A stretch of 64,000 nt of DNA, from assembly GCF_014145675.1 (NCBI RefSeq), contig NZ_JACGZW010000005.1, positions 372,001 to 436,000 on the forward strand, written 5' to 3'. Shown in pieces: positions 11,301 through 20,849 of this stretch (position 1 is its first letter; every line of letters starts with the position of its first letter). The translations under genes were made by a program, and so were the position numbers. Source of the stretch: Amycolatopsis dendrobii. GTDB lineage: Bacteria; Actinomycetota; Actinomycetes; Mycobacteriales; Pseudonocardiaceae. The notes under the pieces are model-generated. The model was not told where the DNA came from, ran no database searches, and saw only the letters and a program-made list of their open reading frames with translations.

Positions 11301-14300
11301 GTGCTTCCTTGACCGCGCGCAGCAACCGGTCGATCGTGTCCACACCGGACAGTTCAATGCGGACCGGGTATTCGGCGGTGAACCAGCCGACAGTGCGGGC
11401 GAGATCCAGCCCTTCGCGGCCGTGGCCCTCCATCGTGACGGTGAGCGCGTCTTCGTCGCCGCGCAGGGTGAGGACCAGCGCGGCGAGCAGCACCTCGTCG
11501 ACCCCCGCGCGGTACGCGGCGGGCAATGTCGTGAGGATCGCCGTGCTTTCCTTTTCAGTGGCGACGGTGACCGAACGATGTGCGGTGGCTACGGTGTCAC
11601 GCTCTGGGTCGAGCTTGCTCTTCCGCGTCGACCGCCAGTAGCCGAGTTCGCCACGCCGCGCACCGCTCGCCCCCTGTTCGGCGAGCGCCAGGGCATGCCG
11701 TCGCCAGGAGTTGCGCACGGGTTCGAGAACCCCGCCCTCGCACGCTGTCTGCAGATCAGGCAGCAGAATCCGCCAGGAAACGCCGTCGATCGCCAAGTGG
11801 TGCACGACGATCACGAGCTGGCCCCCCACCAGCGCGACGCGCAGCATCTCCCCGGCGCGCGGGTCCAATTCGGACGCCAGCCGTTCAGCCACTACAGCCG
11901 GATCACCCGTCGCCGCACTGACCGAAGCCACGACCGCGCCCCGCGGGCGGATCACCAACGAGCCATCGGATTCAACGCGAAGCCGCAACACGTCGTGGTG
12001 ATCGAGAATCGCCTGCACGCCCTCGCGGAGCCCCGGCACCGGACCGTCCGTTCGAAGCACTGTCCACTGTGCATAGCCGGCGATCGCGGCCAGATCCGGG
12101 TTCAGCTCGAACAACGTCCGCACGATCGGCGGCGCCGGAACCTCGCCGATCGGCTCGTCCGGTTCGCTGTCCGGTTCGGACAGATCCCGGCTCGCCGCCG
12201 CCAGCGCCGCGAAACTGCGCCGCGCCAGCAGATCCCGCGGCCGCAGATCCAGCCCGTGCGCCCGCAACCGGCTGCTCACGCCGATCGCGGTGATGCTGTC
12301 GCCGCCGAGGGCGAAGAAATCGTCGTCGACCGCGACCCGCTCCACGCCGATCACCTCGGCGATCGCCGCGCACAACAGCCGTTCCCGCTCGGTCCGCGGC
12401 TCCCGCCCGCCCTCGGCGGCCGCGGGCGCGGGCAATGCGGCACGGTCGAGTTTCCCGTTGCTGGTCACCGGAATTTCGTCCAGCACCACGACCGCGGCCG
12501 GCACCATCGCCTCCGGCAACCGCTGCGCGAGCGTCGCGCGAACGTCCTCCGCCGCCAGCCCGGCACCGACGACATACCCGATCAGCCGCGGGCCGCGCAC
12601 CGCCGCCGCGGCGGCCCGCACGCCGGGCACCGCACCGAGCGCACTCTCGACCTCGCCCAATTCCACCCGGTGACCACGAATCTTGACCTGACCGTCACGC
12701 CGCCCCAGATACTCCAGCCCACGACCCGGCACCCAGCGCACGACGTCGCCGGTGCGGTACATCCGTTCTCCCGGCGGCCCGAACGGATCGGCGACGAACC
12801 GTTCCGCCGTCCCGCCCGGACGGCCGAGATAACCACGCGCCAGATGCGGCCCGGCGAGATACAACTCCCCCCGGCTGCCCGGCAGCACCGGCCGCAGCGC
12901 GGCGTCGAGCACATACGCCCGTGTCCCGGGCACCGCGAACCCGATCACCGGCTCGTCCCCGGTGATCAATGCGCTGGCACCGTCCACAGTGGCCTCAGTC
13001 GGACCGTAGATGTTGCGCGCCCGGATACCCGACGAAGCGACCCGCTGCCACAGCGCTCTCGGCGTCGCTTCGCCGCCGAGCACCAGCAACGCCGGATCGA
13101 GCGATCCCGCGTCCAGCAACGGAGCCGCCATCGACGGCGTTGTGTCGATGACGTCGATCCGGTCTCGCACGAACGCGGTGTGCAGCGCATCGACGTCGCG
13201 CGCGGTTTCCGTGTCGTAGACGTGCAATTCGTGCCCGCACAGCATCCACAGCAGCTGCTCGATCGCCGAGTCGAAGGCGAACGAGTACGTGTGCGCCACG
13301 CGAAGCCGCCGTCCCTGCGCGGTCTCGGCGACCGTGGTCGCACGGTGGTTCCGCAGCAACGTCTCCAGCCCGCCCGACCGGACCAGCACTCCCTTGGGCT
13401 GTCCGGTGGAGCCCGAGGTGAAGATGACGTACGCGAGGTGTTCCGGATGACGGTCCACATCGGACAACTCCGCCGCCGAGCACCCGGCGATCTCGGTTCG
13501 TACCGCCGGATCGTCCAGCCGAAGCTGCGACGCTCCCGGAAGCAGGTCTGAATTCGTGACGGCGAGCTTCGGGGTCACCTCGGCGACCAGCGAGCGCAAC
13601 CGCTCCGTCGGATGCGCCAAGTCCAACGGCAGGAACGCGGCCCCAGCGTCGAGAACCGCCAGCAGCGCCACCACCAGATCAACCGACCTCGGCAATGCCA
13701 GCGCCACCACGTCGTCCGCGCCGACACCCCGCGCCCGCAACGCCCGCGCCAGCCGGTGCGCCCGGTCCCGCACCTCGTCGCCGGTGAGCCGCTCGTCGCC
13801 GCACATCAGCGCCGTCTGCGCACCGAGTCCGTCCAGCAGTCCTTCCCCGGTCGAAGAAACCGCGGGAGTCGACCATTCGGCCAGCAAGGCATCGACGTCC
13901 GGCACCAGGTCCACCCCGCCGACCACCGGCGCGGCCGCCCCGGTGAACGCGGAGATCAACGCCTGCAACGCCGCGAGCTGCGCATCGACGCCAGCCTGGT
14001 CCTGCGAACGCGCGTCGACCTCGAATCCCAGCAGCAGCCCGCCGCCGTCCGTCGGCAGCACGCTGAGCCCCATGTCCTCCGGCGGGCCGCCCGCGACGTT
14101 CCGCATCGTCCCGCGCGCCTCGCCGAACGCCAGCTCCAGATCGAACGCCTTGAGGTTGATCCCGCGTCCGTGCAGCAAAGCGCCCGCGCCAGGCACCGCC
14201 AGATCCCGCGGCAGATTCTCGCCCCGATACCGCTGGTGCGCCCGCATTTCCCGCAACGCCTGCGCGACCCGCCCGGTCAGCTCCTCCGGACGGTCGCCCG

Positions 14301-15216
14301 GCTCCACGCGAACCCGCAACGGCAGCACGTTGACCGCCATCGCCGGAGTACGCAACGCCGCTCCGACCCGGCACATCAACGGGACCGCGAACACGACGTC
14401 CGCCGTCCCGAGCACGCGGTGCAGGAACGCCGCGTAACACGCGATCAGCGCGTCACCCCAGGTCGTCCCCGCGCGCTTCCCCAGTTCGCCAAGCCTGGCG
14501 ACCTCGTCCGCGGTGAGTTCGGCGCGCGCGGTGAACGTCGCTTCCGGCAGCCCGGCCGCGCTCGCGTCCTCGGCCAGCTCCGGCATCGGCGTGAACCGGT
14601 CGCACCAGTACGCGCGGTCCTTCGTGAACCGTTCGCTCATCCGGTACGCGCGATCGGCTTCGACGAGATCCGCGAACCGGCCGAACGCCGACGGCGGCGC
14701 CTCTTCGCCCCGGACCGCCGCGGTGTACCGGGCAGCGGTGCGGCGGGCGAGCATCGCCGCGGTGTAGCCGTCGAACACGAGGTGGTGACCGAGCTGCGTA
14801 AACCACACTTCGGTGTCGGAAAGCCGGAGGATCAGGTGCGAGAACAATGCCCGGTCCAGCATCCCGCGGCACGCCTCGGCCACCCGCCGCCGCTCCGCCG
14901 CGACCCGCGCGTGCGCGGCGGCCAGCGGATCCGGCTCCCCTTGCAGGTCAACGACTTCCGGCAGGGGAACCGGCTCGGCGGACACGGTTTGCCGCGGGCC
15001 GTCCGGAGTGTCGAGCACCCGCAGCCGCAGGCTTTCCGCCTCCTCGGCGGTCGCCCGGATCGCCTCCGCCAGCGCCGCGAGGTCGACCGGTTCCCCGCCG
15101 GAGATCTCGATGACATCGCCCACCAGGTAGTACGGCGAATCCGGTTCGAGCCGCTGCGCGTTCCAGATGCCCAGCTGTGCGCTGGTCAGCTCGAGAGTGG
15201 CAAGTGCGGTGCTCAA
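5383..15216 (-). CDS. Catecholate siderophore non-ribosomal peptide synthetase, C-A-T-E-C-A-T-E-C
   Basis: A 3277-residue assembly-line enzyme. Approximate domains: C1 10-440 (HHLVFDG), A1 465-930 ([11 protein letters not shown] near 598), T1 945-1010 (GGDSITAIG), E1 1040-1460 ([16 protein letters not shown]), C2 1475-1890 (HHALLDGWS), A2 1910-2370 ([11 protein letters not shown]), T2 2390-2450 (GGDSIAS), E2 2475-2880 ([10 protein letters not shown]), C3 2885-3265 (HHLLSDGWS). C1 begins like EntF/DhbF and should take the aryl group from the carrier protein. By eye the A1 pocket reads D-S-E-D-V-G-I-V-D-K, acidic at the positions used for arginine or other basic residues. A2 reads D-V-W-N-V-G-A-I-N-K, unassigned though Ser/Thr-like at its start. 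Both residues should be epimerised to D. No thioesterase or MbtH protein is seen, and the chain ends in an intact C domain. Confidence 0.95.
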   Translation of the reverse strand: MSTALATLELTSAQLGIWNAQRLEPDSPYYLVGDVIEISGGEPVDLAALAEAIRATAEEAESLRLRVLDTPDGPRQTVSAEPVPLPEVVDLQGEPDPLAAAHARVAAERRRVAEACRGMLDRALFSHLILRLSDTEVWFTQLGHHLVFDGYTAAMLARRTAARYTAAVRGEEAPPSAFGRFADLVEADRAYRMSERFTKDRAYWCDRFTPMPELAEDASAAGLPEATFTARAELTADEVARLGELGKRAGTTWGDALIACYAAFLHRVLGTADVVFAVPLMCRVGAALRTPAMAVNVLPLRVRVEPGDRPEELTGRVAQALREMRAHQRYRGENLPRDLAVPGAGALLHGRGINLKAFDLELAFGEARGTMRNVAGGPPEDMGLSVLPTDGGGLLLGFEVDARSQDQAGVDAQLAALQALISAFTGAAAPVVGGVDLVPDVDALLAEWSTPAVSSTGEGLLDGLGAQTALMCGDERLTGDEVRDRAHRLARALRARGVGADDVVALALPRSVDLVVALLAVLDAGAAFLPLDLAHPTERLRSLVAEVTPKLAVTNSDLLPGASQLRLDDPAVRTEIAGCSAAELSDVDRHPEHLAYVIFTSGSTGQPKGVLVRSGGLETLLRNHRATTVAETAQGRRLRVAHTYSFAFDSAIEQLLWMLCGHELHVYDTETARDVDALHTAFVRDRIDVIDTTPSMAAPLLDAGSLDPALLVLGGEATPRALWQRVASSGIRARNIYGPTEATVDGASALITGDEPVIGFAVPGTRAYVLDAALRPVLPGSRGELYLAGPHLARGYLGRPGGTAERFVADPFGPPGERMYRTGDVVRWVPGRGLEYLGRRDGQVKIRGHRVELGEVESALGAVPGVRAAAAAVRGPRLIGYVVGAGLAAEDVRATLAQRLPEAMVPAAVVVLDEIPVTSNGKLDRAALPAPAAAEGGREPRTERERLLCAAIAEVIGVERVAVDDDFFALGGDSITAIGVSSRLRAHGLDLRPRDLLARRSFAALAAASRDLSEPDSEPDEPIGEVPAPPIVRTLFELNPDLAAIAGYAQWTVLRTDGPVPGLREGVQAILDHHDVLRLRVESDGSLVIRPRGAVVASVSAATGDPAVVAERLASELDPRAGEMLRVALVGGQLVIVVHHLAIDGVSWRILLPDLQTACEGGVLEPVRNSWRRHALALAEQGASGARRGELGYWRSTRKSKLDPERDTVATAHRSVTVATEKESTAILTTLPAAYRAGVDEVLLAALVLTLRGDEDALTVTMEGHGREGLDLARTVGWFTAEYPVRIELSGVDTIDRLLRAVKEARRAVPDGGIGFGVLRYLDPGAEFAPEMPDVLLNYLGRFTPLSGGWQLPDEDPFAVIEPPAKALEQVLALNCFVREEDAPRIAVEWTAASRVLPPSEVERLQQAWGAALAALAEHARETTGGLTPSDLPLVTLTQDDIDALEQQGPVADVLPATPLQAGLSFHTLTRGGPDVYTVQAVTRLEGRLVPERMRAAAEELLRRHPALRVHLHTTAAGDVVQVVPADVHLDWRHVEHPENADGECAAELARPFDPAVPPLIRFLLLTLGPAEHRLVLTIHHALLDGWSMPLVGRSLLAAYAELDGGPAAPVAPPLAEYHRVLAARDHDSAVEAWRTALAGLEEGTRLAPATAESASDRPQRIWVGLGAEFSEQLRVFARERGVTSTAVFQTAWGVLLARLTGRQDVVFGCPVSGRPSDVPGVEAMIGQLGSAIPVRVAFAPSDPASAVLARVQDENARLTDHHHLGLPDIQRAAGVGDLFDTMLVMENFPLSSREREPLAPGLDLAGVDITDATHYPLTVIVLPGDEITIGLGYQPQAFDEPTVQAYGRWLTTLLHELVADPQQPVARLRSLGTEEEAALLRQGTGPEPRREAGTCLEEFARWVRETPDAEAVVCRNRRLTYAELDRKANQLAHALRAAGVREQDPVAVLLERDIDLVVALFGVLKAGAVHVPMDPAYPAERLAHLVKDSAPAAVVSSSDPGFGIPVIDPMVLNGPSAWDDAVPAPDSLAYVIYTSGTTGKPKGVAIAHRGIPSLVALQEDIVGIRHGERYLHFASTSFDVSYWQFFLPLLSGGTSVIAPEEVRGSGDDLLGYAAEHRVTGLNLLPSFLSAMPDDATVDPEVFFVVGAERLDPELAHRWGDRRALFNAYGPTEVTINSVTWVYSADDPGPLPIGRPDPQVRAYVLDAGLRPVGTGVTGELYLAGPKLARGYVNRPGQTAERFVADPFGAPGDRMYRTGDLVRWRPDGQLVFLGRADHQVKLRGFRIEPGEIESALARHPDVRAAVVLVREDRPGDRRLAGYVVPVDGADPDPAALREYLAAELPAHMVPSAVLSLERLPLGPSGKLDRTALPAPGPRNVAAARQPATEAETVLLQVVRELLGPDVTIDDGFLDAGGDSIASLRLVARARREGLHLTARDVFEGGTIAGIAARCSEKTVVVSPDLTPAVGDAPLTPVMRQLLERAGSDADGFCQWVEVCVPSGGDVPKWRAALDAVLERHDVLRSHLAGDVLRVPEPGAVTGADVLLVVPAGEDADLRALLDEQITAVRSEMDPRTGPMLRALWIDAGPARPGRLALVAHHLVVDAVSWRILLDDLEQAYLGRQLPDRGPSFLGWARALVAAKPARQAESPHWQRIAATARPVGGAAQHHEIEVSEEVAQAVLTTLPGAYRTGPDAVLLTAFARAYRAWRGSELLVALENHGRPDHTPDFAGAVDLSRTVGWFTAMYPARIAPPAGETAIAAVRDQLRAAGDGLGFGILGGTSTGADVSWNYLGRFEAAPREETPWRRPPDADPLGSAGAPLAHALMVNAMVRDDRLAARFTWPSSEFGTAEIAALGAAFQEELAALAAEVPAGELLPLTPLQELILRESRAADEDPYPVQAAFSLAGRLDLTALEAAANALVRRHPNLGAVFPAGHEVQVLPTEPQVGFRVRSGETERLLAEDLAEPFDLEAGPLLRVTVLRHGPDRHELVLSSHHLLSDGWSAPRILAELFAGYTGESLPEAVPVSRYTRWLATRDHAVSGHAWRTELAGLPPRKLLTGRPAAAEPELFTVDAPLVASLTRAGARHGVTAGTLLQGAWAAVLAARAGADDVAFGTMVSGRTSEVDGVEEILGLLANTVPVRVRFTGTVGETLLRTQSRHQELLAHQHVGLAELAALTGQDRLFDSLVVFENYPVDPAKLREPAPGLAITGTRFRERTHYPMTVTVVPELAGGWSGIFGYQAGILSAAEARSLVADLLRFLAELPSRLDEDAGEWLR

Positions 15217-15232
15217 CTGGTGACTCCCGGGG

Positions 15233-16009
15233 TCAGAGCGACGGCACGACCATCGGCGTGCCGGTGACCGGATCGGGCACCACGACGCTCGGCAGGTCGA
15301 AGACTTCCTTGATCAGCGCGGCGTCCACCACGTCGCCGGGCTCGCCCTCGGCCACGACCCGGCCGTCGCGCATGGCGACGACGTGGTCGGCGTAGCGGCA
15401 GGCCTGGTTGATGTCGTGCAGCACCGCGATCACCGTGCGGCCCTCGTCGCGCAGCCGCTTCAGCAATTCCAGCACCTGGTACTGGTGCGCGATGTCGAGG
15501 AACGACGTCGGCTCGTCGAGCAGCAGGTACGGCGTGCGCTGCGCGAGCACGACCGCGATCCACACCCGCTGCCGCTGCCCGCCGGACAGCTCCTGCACCG
15601 GACGGTCGGCCAGCCCGGCGACGCCGGCCGCGGTCATCGCACCGACCACCGCGGCCTCGTCCTCCTCCGACCACGAAGACAGCAGCGACTGGTGCGGGAA
15701 CCGGCCGCGAGCGACCAGCTGCCGCACACGGACGTCCTCGGGCGCCGACGGACCCTGCGGCAGGAAGCCGAGTTCCCGCGCCAGCGCCTTGGCCGGATAC
15801 GCCCCGACCTCGCGGCCGTCGAAGGTCACGCCGCCGCCGGACGGGCGGAGCAGCCGGACGAACGCGCGCAGCAATGTCGATTTGCCGCACGCGTTCGGGC
15901 CGACCACCGCGGTGAACGCGCGGTCGGGAACGTCGAGCCGTAACTGCGTCGACACGACGCGGTCGCCGTAGCGCAGGGTGAGGTCCCGCGCGGTCAAGCG
16001 GGCGGTCAC
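15233..16009 (-). CDS. Ferric-siderophore ABC transporter ATP-binding protein (FepC-like)
   Basis: A 258-residue ATPase with Walker [11 protein letters not shown] (alanine where most have glycine), Q-loop, signature [13 protein letters not shown], Walker [13 protein letters not shown] and the H-loop histidine in VLHDIN. This is the typical FecE/FepC pattern. It powers ferric-siderophore import through the two adjacent permeases. The GTG start at 16009 overlaps the permease stop by 4 bases, and the NRPS starts 16 bases after its own stop, so uptake and synthesis are coupled. Confidence 0.93.
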   Translation of the reverse strand: MTARLTARDLTLRYGDRVVSTQLRLDVPDRAFTAVVGPNACGKSTLLRAFVRLLRPSGGGVTFDGREVGAYPAKALARELGFLPQGPSAPEDVRVRQLVARGRFPHQSLLSSWSEEDEAAVVGAMTAAGVAGLADRPVQELSGGQRQRVWIAVVLAQRTPYLLLDEPTSFLDIAHQYQVLELLKRLRDEGRTVIAVLHDINQACRYADHVVAMRDGRVVAEGEPGDVVDAALIKEVFDLPSVVVPDPVTGTPMVVPSL

Positions 16010-17028
16010 TTCCGCCGCACCTCCTTGGTGAGCAGCCAGATCAGGTAGCAGCCGCCGATCGCCGTGCTGACCACGCCGACCGGCAGCGACACCGGGGCGA
16101 GCAGCATCTGCGCGACGAGGTCGGCCCCGGCGAGCAGCAGCGCGCCGACCAGCGCGGCGGGCAGCAGCGGAATCCCGGGCGCGCGGGCGAGGCGGCGGCC
16201 GATCTGCGGGGCGGCGAGCGCGACGAACGCGATCGGCCCGGCCACCGCGGTGACCGTCGCCGTGCAACCGACGCCGATGACGACCAGCTGCAGCCGCAGC
16301 GCTTCGTGCCGGACGCCGGTCGTGACCGCGAGTTCCGTGCCGAGCGCCGACTGGTGCAGCGCGGACGCCCGGGTCAGCAGCACCGCGAACAGCACGGCCA
16401 GCACCCCGAACGGCACCGCGACGTCGCTCCAGCCGATGCCGTTGAGCGAACCGGCGCTCCAGCCGACCGCGGCGATCGCCACCTCCAGGTCGGCACGCAG
16501 CACGATCCACGAGTTCAACGCGGTCAGCATCGCGTTGATCGCGATCCCGATGACGATCAGCCGCAATCCGGACCGGCTGCCGCCCATCGACAGCAGATAG
16601 ACCGCGGCCGCGGTGACCAGCCCGCCGACCACCGACGCGAACGTCAGCTGCGTCGGCGATCCGGACAGCACCGTCATCGCGATCAGCGCGCCGGTGTAGG
16701 CACCGGAGTCGAGGCCGATCACGTCCGGGCTGCCGAGCGGATTCCGCGTGACGTTCTGGAAAATCGCCCCGGCCAGCCCGAGCGCGGCACCGAACACGAG
16801 CCCGGCCGCCACCCGCGGCAGCCGCCATTCGCGGATCACCACGCCCGGTCCGCCGCCCGATCCGCCGAGCGCGGCGAACACCCGTGCCGGGCTCGCCCAG
16901 GCCGCGCCGTAGCAAAGCCCCAGCAACGCGAGCCCGGCGAGAACGACCGCGAGCACGGCGACAAGGACGACCGTGCGGCGCTCGACCCGCAGCGAAATCC
17001 GCCCGCGGCGGAACACGAACGCGGTCAC
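16006..17028 (-). CDS. Ferric-siderophore ABC permease 2 (FecCD family)
   Basis: A 340-residue integral membrane protein with about nine to ten hydrophobic helices. It has the FecCD landmarks QNVTRNPLGSPDVIGL near residue 90, GPIAFVALAAPQIGRRL in the second half, and a final GGCYLIWLL segment. It should pair with the preceding permease as a heterodimer. The GTG start at 17028 is chosen because it overlaps the upstream stop (GTGA) and removes a long hydrophilic extension. Confidence 0.92.
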   Translation of the reverse strand: MTAFVFRRGRISLRVERRTVVLVAVLAVVLAGLALLGLCYGAAWASPARVFAALGGSGGGPGVVIREWRLPRVAAGLVFGAALGLAGAIFQNVTRNPLGSPDVIGLDSGAYTGALIAMTVLSGSPTQLTFASVVGGLVTAAAVYLLSMGGSRSGLRLIVIGIAINAMLTALNSWIVLRADLEVAIAAVGWSAGSLNGIGWSDVAVPFGVLAVLFAVLLTRASALHQSALGTELAVTTGVRHEALRLQLVVIGVGCTATVTAVAGPIAFVALAAPQIGRRLARAPGIPLLPAALVGALLLAGADLVAQMLLAPVSLPVGVVSTAIGGCYLIWLLTKEVRRK

Positions 17029-18008
17029 AGCGCGGCCGTCCCGTACTTGCGGACGGCCCAGATCAGCACCGGACCGCCGACGAACGCCGTCACGATCGCG
17101 ACCGGCACCTCGCCGGTCGGCAGCAGCACGCGCGAGCCGATGTCCGACACCAGCAGCAGAATCGGGCCCAGCACCACCGCGAACGCGGTCAGCCACGGCA
17201 CCGACGCACCCGCCGCGCGACGCGCGAGATGCGGCACGATCAGGCCGACGAACAGAATCGGCCCGGCCACCGCGGTCGCCGCTCCGGCCAGCAGGGTGAT
17301 CAGCAACAGCGTCACCGCGCGGATCCGGGCGACGCTCGCACCGAGCGTGTGCGCGACGGTGTCGCCCAGCGCGAGCGCGTTCAGCTGACGGCTCAGCAGA
17401 AACGCGGCAACCACACTCACCGCGATCACGATCAGCGGCACTGTCAGCGGAGCCTGTTCCCGTCCGGCCAGCGAACCGACCGCCCAGAACCGGTACCGGT
17501 CGAAAGTGTCCGGCAGCAACAGCCTCAAGCCGAGCGAAACGCCGCTGAGCACGAACGTGAGCGCGGTACCGGTCAGCACCATCCGCAACGGCGACCGCCT
17601 GCCGACCGCGTAGACCAGCAGGGTCGCCAGCACCGCGCCGAGCACCGCGAACAGCAACTCCCCGGACGCGGAAACAGCGATGCCGAGCGCGGAACCGATC
17701 GTGATGGCGAACCCGGCCCCGGCCGTCACGCCGAGCACACCAGGTTCGGCGAGCGGATTGCGCGACAGCACCTGGACGAGCACCCCGGCCACCGCCAGCG
17801 CAGCGCCGACGCCGACCGCCAGCAGCGCACGCGGCGCCCGGACGTCGCGCACCACAGCCTGATCGGCCGGATCGCCGTGCCCGAAGATGGCCTTGAGCAC
17901 CTCCGCCGGCGCGATGCCGTGCGCGCCGACGCCCACGCTGACCACGGCCACCGCCGCCAGCAGGACGACGGCGGCGGCCAGCAGCGCGGTCCGGCTGCGC
18001 GCGGTCAC
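17025..18008 (-). CDS. Ferric-siderophore ABC permease 1 (FecCD family)
   Basis: A 327-residue permease of the BtuC/FepD fold. Seen are LVQVLSRNPLAEPGVLGV near residue 80, GPILFVGLIVPHLARR and a C-terminal GGPVLIWAVRK. It forms half of the membrane channel of the siderophore importer. Its GTG start overlaps the binding-protein stop, and its stop overlaps the next permease start, so the four transport genes form a tight unit. Confidence 0.92.
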   Translation of the reverse strand: MTARSRTALLAAAVVLLAAVAVVSVGVGAHGIAPAEVLKAIFGHGDPADQAVVRDVRAPRALLAVGVGAALAVAGVLVQVLSRNPLAEPGVLGVTAGAGFAITIGSALGIAVSASGELLFAVLGAVLATLLVYAVGRRSPLRMVLTGTALTFVLSGVSLGLRLLLPDTFDRYRFWAVGSLAGREQAPLTVPLIVIAVSVVAAFLLSRQLNALALGDTVAHTLGASVARIRAVTLLLITLLAGAATAVAGPILFVGLIVPHLARRAAGASVPWLTAFAVVLGPILLLVSDIGSRVLLPTGEVPVAIVTAFVGGPVLIWAVRKYGTAAL

Positions 18009-19000
18009 TTCTTCAGCAGCGGCGCGAACGCCTGGTCCACCGCGTCCAGCGTCTTCATCGCCGCCCGGTAGGTGGCCGCTTCGGTGTAGCGGAAGGCGAA
18101 CGTCTTGCCCGCCTTCACCGCGGGAAGTTCCTTCCACAGCGGCGAATCGAGCACGTACTTCACCGCGGGCGGCACCGAGCCGTCCGGCTTCACCGAATAG
18201 GTGATCGCGTCCGCCTGCGCGAACGCGGTCGGCAGTTCCTCGATCGACGGGTACTCGCTGACGTCCTTCGAGCCGCCGCCCTGGACCTTCACCTGGCCGA
18301 AGTAGTTCGCGCCGATGTCCTGCGCGACGTTGGTGCCCCAGGAATCCTTGAACTCGCGCTGGAAGTTGCCCTTCGCTACCTCGCCGTACGCGCCGACGTG
18401 GCCCAGTTTCAGCTGCGGCAGCACGGCTTTGTACTTCTCTTTGAGCTGCTGCGCCTTGGCTTCGTATTCCTGGCGCGCGGCGTCGAACCCGGCCAGCGCG
18501 CCCGCGGCGTCGGACTGCTTGCGCGAAAGCTCCCGCCACGCCGACGGCACCGACGGCCCGATCGCCACGACCGGCGCGATCTCCTGCAACCGCTTGACGT
18601 CGATGTCCGCGAGCACCGGCTTCGGCACACCGATCACGATCAGGTCCGGATCCGCCTGCGCGATCGCCTCGTAGTTCGTCTCGGCGGCCTGCTCTCCCGC
18701 GACCTTCGGCAACTCGTCGTACTTCTTGCGGTCCTCGGTCGTCATCATCGGCAGGCCGCGCTTCCACGTCGAGATCCCGACGAGGGGGGCCTTCGCCTCG
18801 AGCAGCGCCGGCACGGCGTACCCGGTCGCGATCACGCGCTTCGGCTTGACCGGGATCTTGATCTCGCCGTTGTCGGCGGCGAACACGCGGGTCGGGGCGT
18901 CGCTCCCGCCGCTCTGCGCGTCGCCGGAACCGCAGCCGGCGACGACAGTGAGGGCGACCGCGAGGGCGGCGGCGAGACGGGTCTTTCTGGTGACGGTCAT
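18005..19000 (-). CDS. Siderophore-binding lipoprotein (FepB/FecB-like)
   Basis: A 331-residue extracellular solute-binding protein. The ATG at 19000 has GAGGA ten bases upstream. A signal peptide ends in the lipobox VVAGC, so the protein is lipid-anchored outside the membrane. The mature part follows the Fe3+-siderophore-binding fold: PKRVIATGYAVPALLEAK, DPDLIVIGVPKP, and a C-terminal helix. It captures the ferric siderophore for the two permeases and the ATPase encoded immediately downstream. A 93-base gap with a long hairpin separates it from the siderophore-interacting protein gene. Confidence 0.92.
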   Translation of the reverse strand: MTVTRKTRLAAALAVALTVVAGCGSGDAQSGGSDAPTRVFAADNGEIKIPVKPKRVIATGYAVPALLEAKAPLVGISTWKRGLPMMTTEDRKKYDELPKVAGEQAAETNYEAIAQADPDLIVIGVPKPVLADIDVKRLQEIAPVVAIGPSVPSAWRELSRKQSDAAGALAGFDAARQEYEAKAQQLKEKYKAVLPQLKLGHVGAYGEVAKGNFQREFKDSWGTNVAQDIGANYFGQVKVQGGGSKDVSEYPSIEELPTAFAQADAITYSVKPDGSVPPAVKYVLDSPLWKELPAVKAGKTFAFRYTEAATYRAAMKTLDAVDQAFAPLLKK

Positions 19001-19045
19001 GCGTGGGTCCTCAGGTAGTGCGGATCGGTGCGGGCGGGTGGGGGG

Positions 19046-19089
19046 TCGTGAGTGTTTGTGCCGGTTAGAACCGGCACAAACACTCACGA
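19046..19089 (-). terminator. 21-bp perfect inverted repeat between sip and the binding-protein gene
   Basis: Arms at 19046-19066 and 19069-19089 are exact reverse complements around a 2-base centre; the arm reads TCGTGAGTGTTTGTGCCGGTT. It begins five bases after the siderophore-interacting-protein stop and ends 46 bases before the binding-protein ATG. A factor-independent terminator or attenuator/processing site inside the long operon is most likely. There is no clear U-tract. Confidence 0.7.
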
Positions 19090-19093
19090 TGCG

Positions 19094-19948
19094 TTAGTGC
19101 TCGTGCTCGTCGTCGAAGTCCGCGACGCCGCGTTTCCAGTAGCCGGTCACGTCGTAGTCCTCGCGGGCGAGCCCGAGGTCGTCGCGCAGCCAGCGGCGCA
19201 GCGGCTTGATCGCGCCCGCTTCCCCGGCGATCCACGCGTAAAGCCGTTCGCCTTCAGGCACTTCGACTTCGCGCACGGCGTCGGCGAGAAGCTCGACGCT
19301 GCCCGGTGCGGCTGCTCCGCGGTGCAGCCAATGGACTTCGACGCCGTCCGGAGCGTCGAGGTCGATCTCCTCGCTCGCGTCGGCGACCTCGGCGAACGCC
19401 CAGCCCGCCGCGGTCCGCGGCAGTTCCTCCAGCCAGCGCGCGAGGGCGGGCAGCGCCGTGATGTCCCCGGCGAGCAGGTAGCGGTCGTAGCTGTGCGGCA
19501 CGATCAACCCGCCCGGCGGACCGGCGACGTGCACGGTCTCGCCCGGCTGAACCGCACGCGCCCAGTCCGAGCCGAGCCCGCCGTCGTGCAGCGCGACATC
19601 GAGGTCCAGCTCGCCGGACGCCGGGTCGTAGCGGCGGACGGTGTACTCGCGCGAGATCGGCGACGGCTTCGGCCAGCGGAGCATGTCGCCGTTCGCCTCG
19701 GGCAGCCGCAACTGGCCGTCCGCGTCCGGGAAGAGGAGCTTCACGTGCTCGTCCGGCGAATGCGCCTCGAACCCGGTCGTGCCCGGCCCGCCGAGGGTGA
19801 CGCGCAGCAGCCCGGCGCCGACCGCGCTGGTCCGCACGACCTCCGCGCGCCGGATCCGGATGGGGTACGGCACTTTCTCGGCCTGCCGCCCGGCGCGGAC
19901 CTCCGCGATCCGCGCGGTGTGGCGATGCCGGTGCGCGTCCCGGCTCAC
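19094..19948 (-). CDS. Siderophore-interacting protein (FAD-binding ferric reductase, ViuB-like)
   Basis: A 284-residue flavoprotein of the ViuB/YqjH family that reduces ferric siderophores in the cytoplasm to release Fe2+. The FAD-binding region reads [11 protein letters not shown]; the [12 protein letters not shown] and GPPGG loop and [15 protein letters not shown] match the family. The GTG at 19948 overlaps the carrier-protein stop and gives a normal length. It is encoded with dihydroxybenzoate genes, which supports a role in catecholate iron release. Confidence 0.92.
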   Translation of the reverse strand: MSRDAHRHRHTARIAEVRAGRQAEKVPYPIRIRRAEVVRTSAVGAGLLRVTLGGPGTTGFEAHSPDEHVKLLFPDADGQLRLPEANGDMLRWPKPSPISREYTVRRYDPASGELDLDVALHDGGLGSDWARAVQPGETVHVAGPPGGLIVPHSYDRYLLAGDITALPALARWLEELPRTAAGWAFAEVADASEEIDLDAPDGVEVHWLHRGAAAPGSVELLADAVREVEVPEGERLYAWIAGEAGAIKPLRRWLRDDLGLAREDYDVTGYWKRGVADFDDEHEH

Positions 19949-20187
19949 TGCGCGCCGCCGGCGAGCAGCTTCGTCCAGTGCCCGAGCCGCGGGTCCTCGG
20001 CGAGGTCGGCGAACTCCAGCCGGCTCGCGCCCGCGCCGCGCCACTTCTCGACCAGGCTCATGATCCGCATCGAATCGAGGCCGAGGTCGGCGAGATCGGT
20101 GTCCGGGGTCAGCTCGTCGAGGCCGCAGCCGAGCAGTTCGGCGACGTCGGCGTTGACCTGTTCGGCAGTCAGTCCGGGGGTGCTCAT
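19945..20187 (-). CDS. Stand-alone aryl carrier protein
   Basis: An 80-residue carrier domain. The phosphopantetheine attachment serine lies in [11 protein letters not shown] at about residue 39. In many bacteria this domain is fused to the C-terminus of the isochorismatase (EntB/DhbB); here it is a separate gene whose ATG overlaps the isochorismatase stop by 4 bases, which looks like a split of that fusion. It should hold dihydroxybenzoate as a thioester for the first condensation domain of the NRPS. Confidence 0.9.
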   Translation of the reverse strand: MSTPGLTAEQVNADVAELLGCGLDELTPDTDLADLGLDSMRIMSLVEKWRGAGASRLEFADLAEDPRLGHWTKLLAGGAQ

Positions 20188-20846
20188 CGAGGTGCTCCTG
20201 CGGGAATCGGCGCCGACAGCGCGGCGAGCGCGCCGGCGGTGGTGGTGACGACGCCGCAGCGCTGCGCGACGTACTCGCACGCCTGGTCGTGCCGGGAGCG
20301 GTCGAAGTCCGCGACCGCGTCGCTGATCAGGAACGGCCGGACGTCGCGCATGAACGCCTCGACCGCCGTGGTCTGGCAGCCGATGTGCGCGTAGACGCCG
20401 GTGATCAGCAGCTGGTCGCGGTCGCCGAGCTGCTCGCGGAAAGTGCTGCGCTGGAACGCGCTGTAGCGCCATTTGTCCAGCACCGTGTCGCCCGGCCGCG
20501 GCGTCAGCTCGTCGACGATGTCCGCCGCGCGCGGATCGTCCTCGATCACCGCGCCGATGCCGTCGCCCCAGAACTCGGTGAGCAGCCCGCGATCGGCGGC
20601 GGGCTGCCTGCCCGGCTGCGCGGTGTAGAACACCGGCATGCCCCAGCTTCTCGCCTTCTCCGCGAGTTCCGCGATGTTCGCCACCATCTCCGGAATCGGC
20701 GAACCCTCGTACGGGGCGAGGAAATACCGCTGGACGTCGTGCACGAGCAAAGCCGCCCGCGCCGGGTCGGGCCGCCAGTCGACCCGCCCCGGGGGCAGGT
20801 CCGCCGCCGTCGGCAGCGGATACGCCCGGATCTTCGGCAGGGACAC
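20184..20846 (-). CDS. dhbB: Isochorismatase
   Basis: A 220-residue isochorismatase converting isochorismate to 2,3-dihydro-2,3-dihydroxybenzoate plus pyruvate. Family landmarks are [10 protein letters not shown] at the N-terminus, [11 protein letters not shown] (catalytic Asp), LDKWRYSAF and [14 protein letters not shown]. The C-terminal carrier domain of EntB/DhbB is missing and encoded by the next gene. The GTG start follows the ligase stop after three bases. Confidence 0.93.
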   Translation of the reverse strand: MSLPKIRAYPLPTAADLPPGRVDWRPDPARAALLVHDVQRYFLAPYEGSPIPEMVANIAELAEKARSWGMPVFYTAQPGRQPAADRGLLTEFWGDGIGAVIEDDPRAADIVDELTPRPGDTVLDKWRYSAFQRSTFREQLGDRDQLLITGVYAHIGCQTTAVEAFMRDVRPFLISDAVADFDRSRHDQACEYVAQRCGVVTTTAGALAALSAPIPAGAPR

Positions 20847-20849
20847 GCC

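Noticed and set aside
5560..13551. A 2663-codon open frame on the plus strand opposite the NRPS
   Set aside because: Its product is Arg/Pro/Gln/His-rich with no domain, it is exactly antisense to a well-defined multidomain NRPS, and open antisense frames are expected at this GC content.
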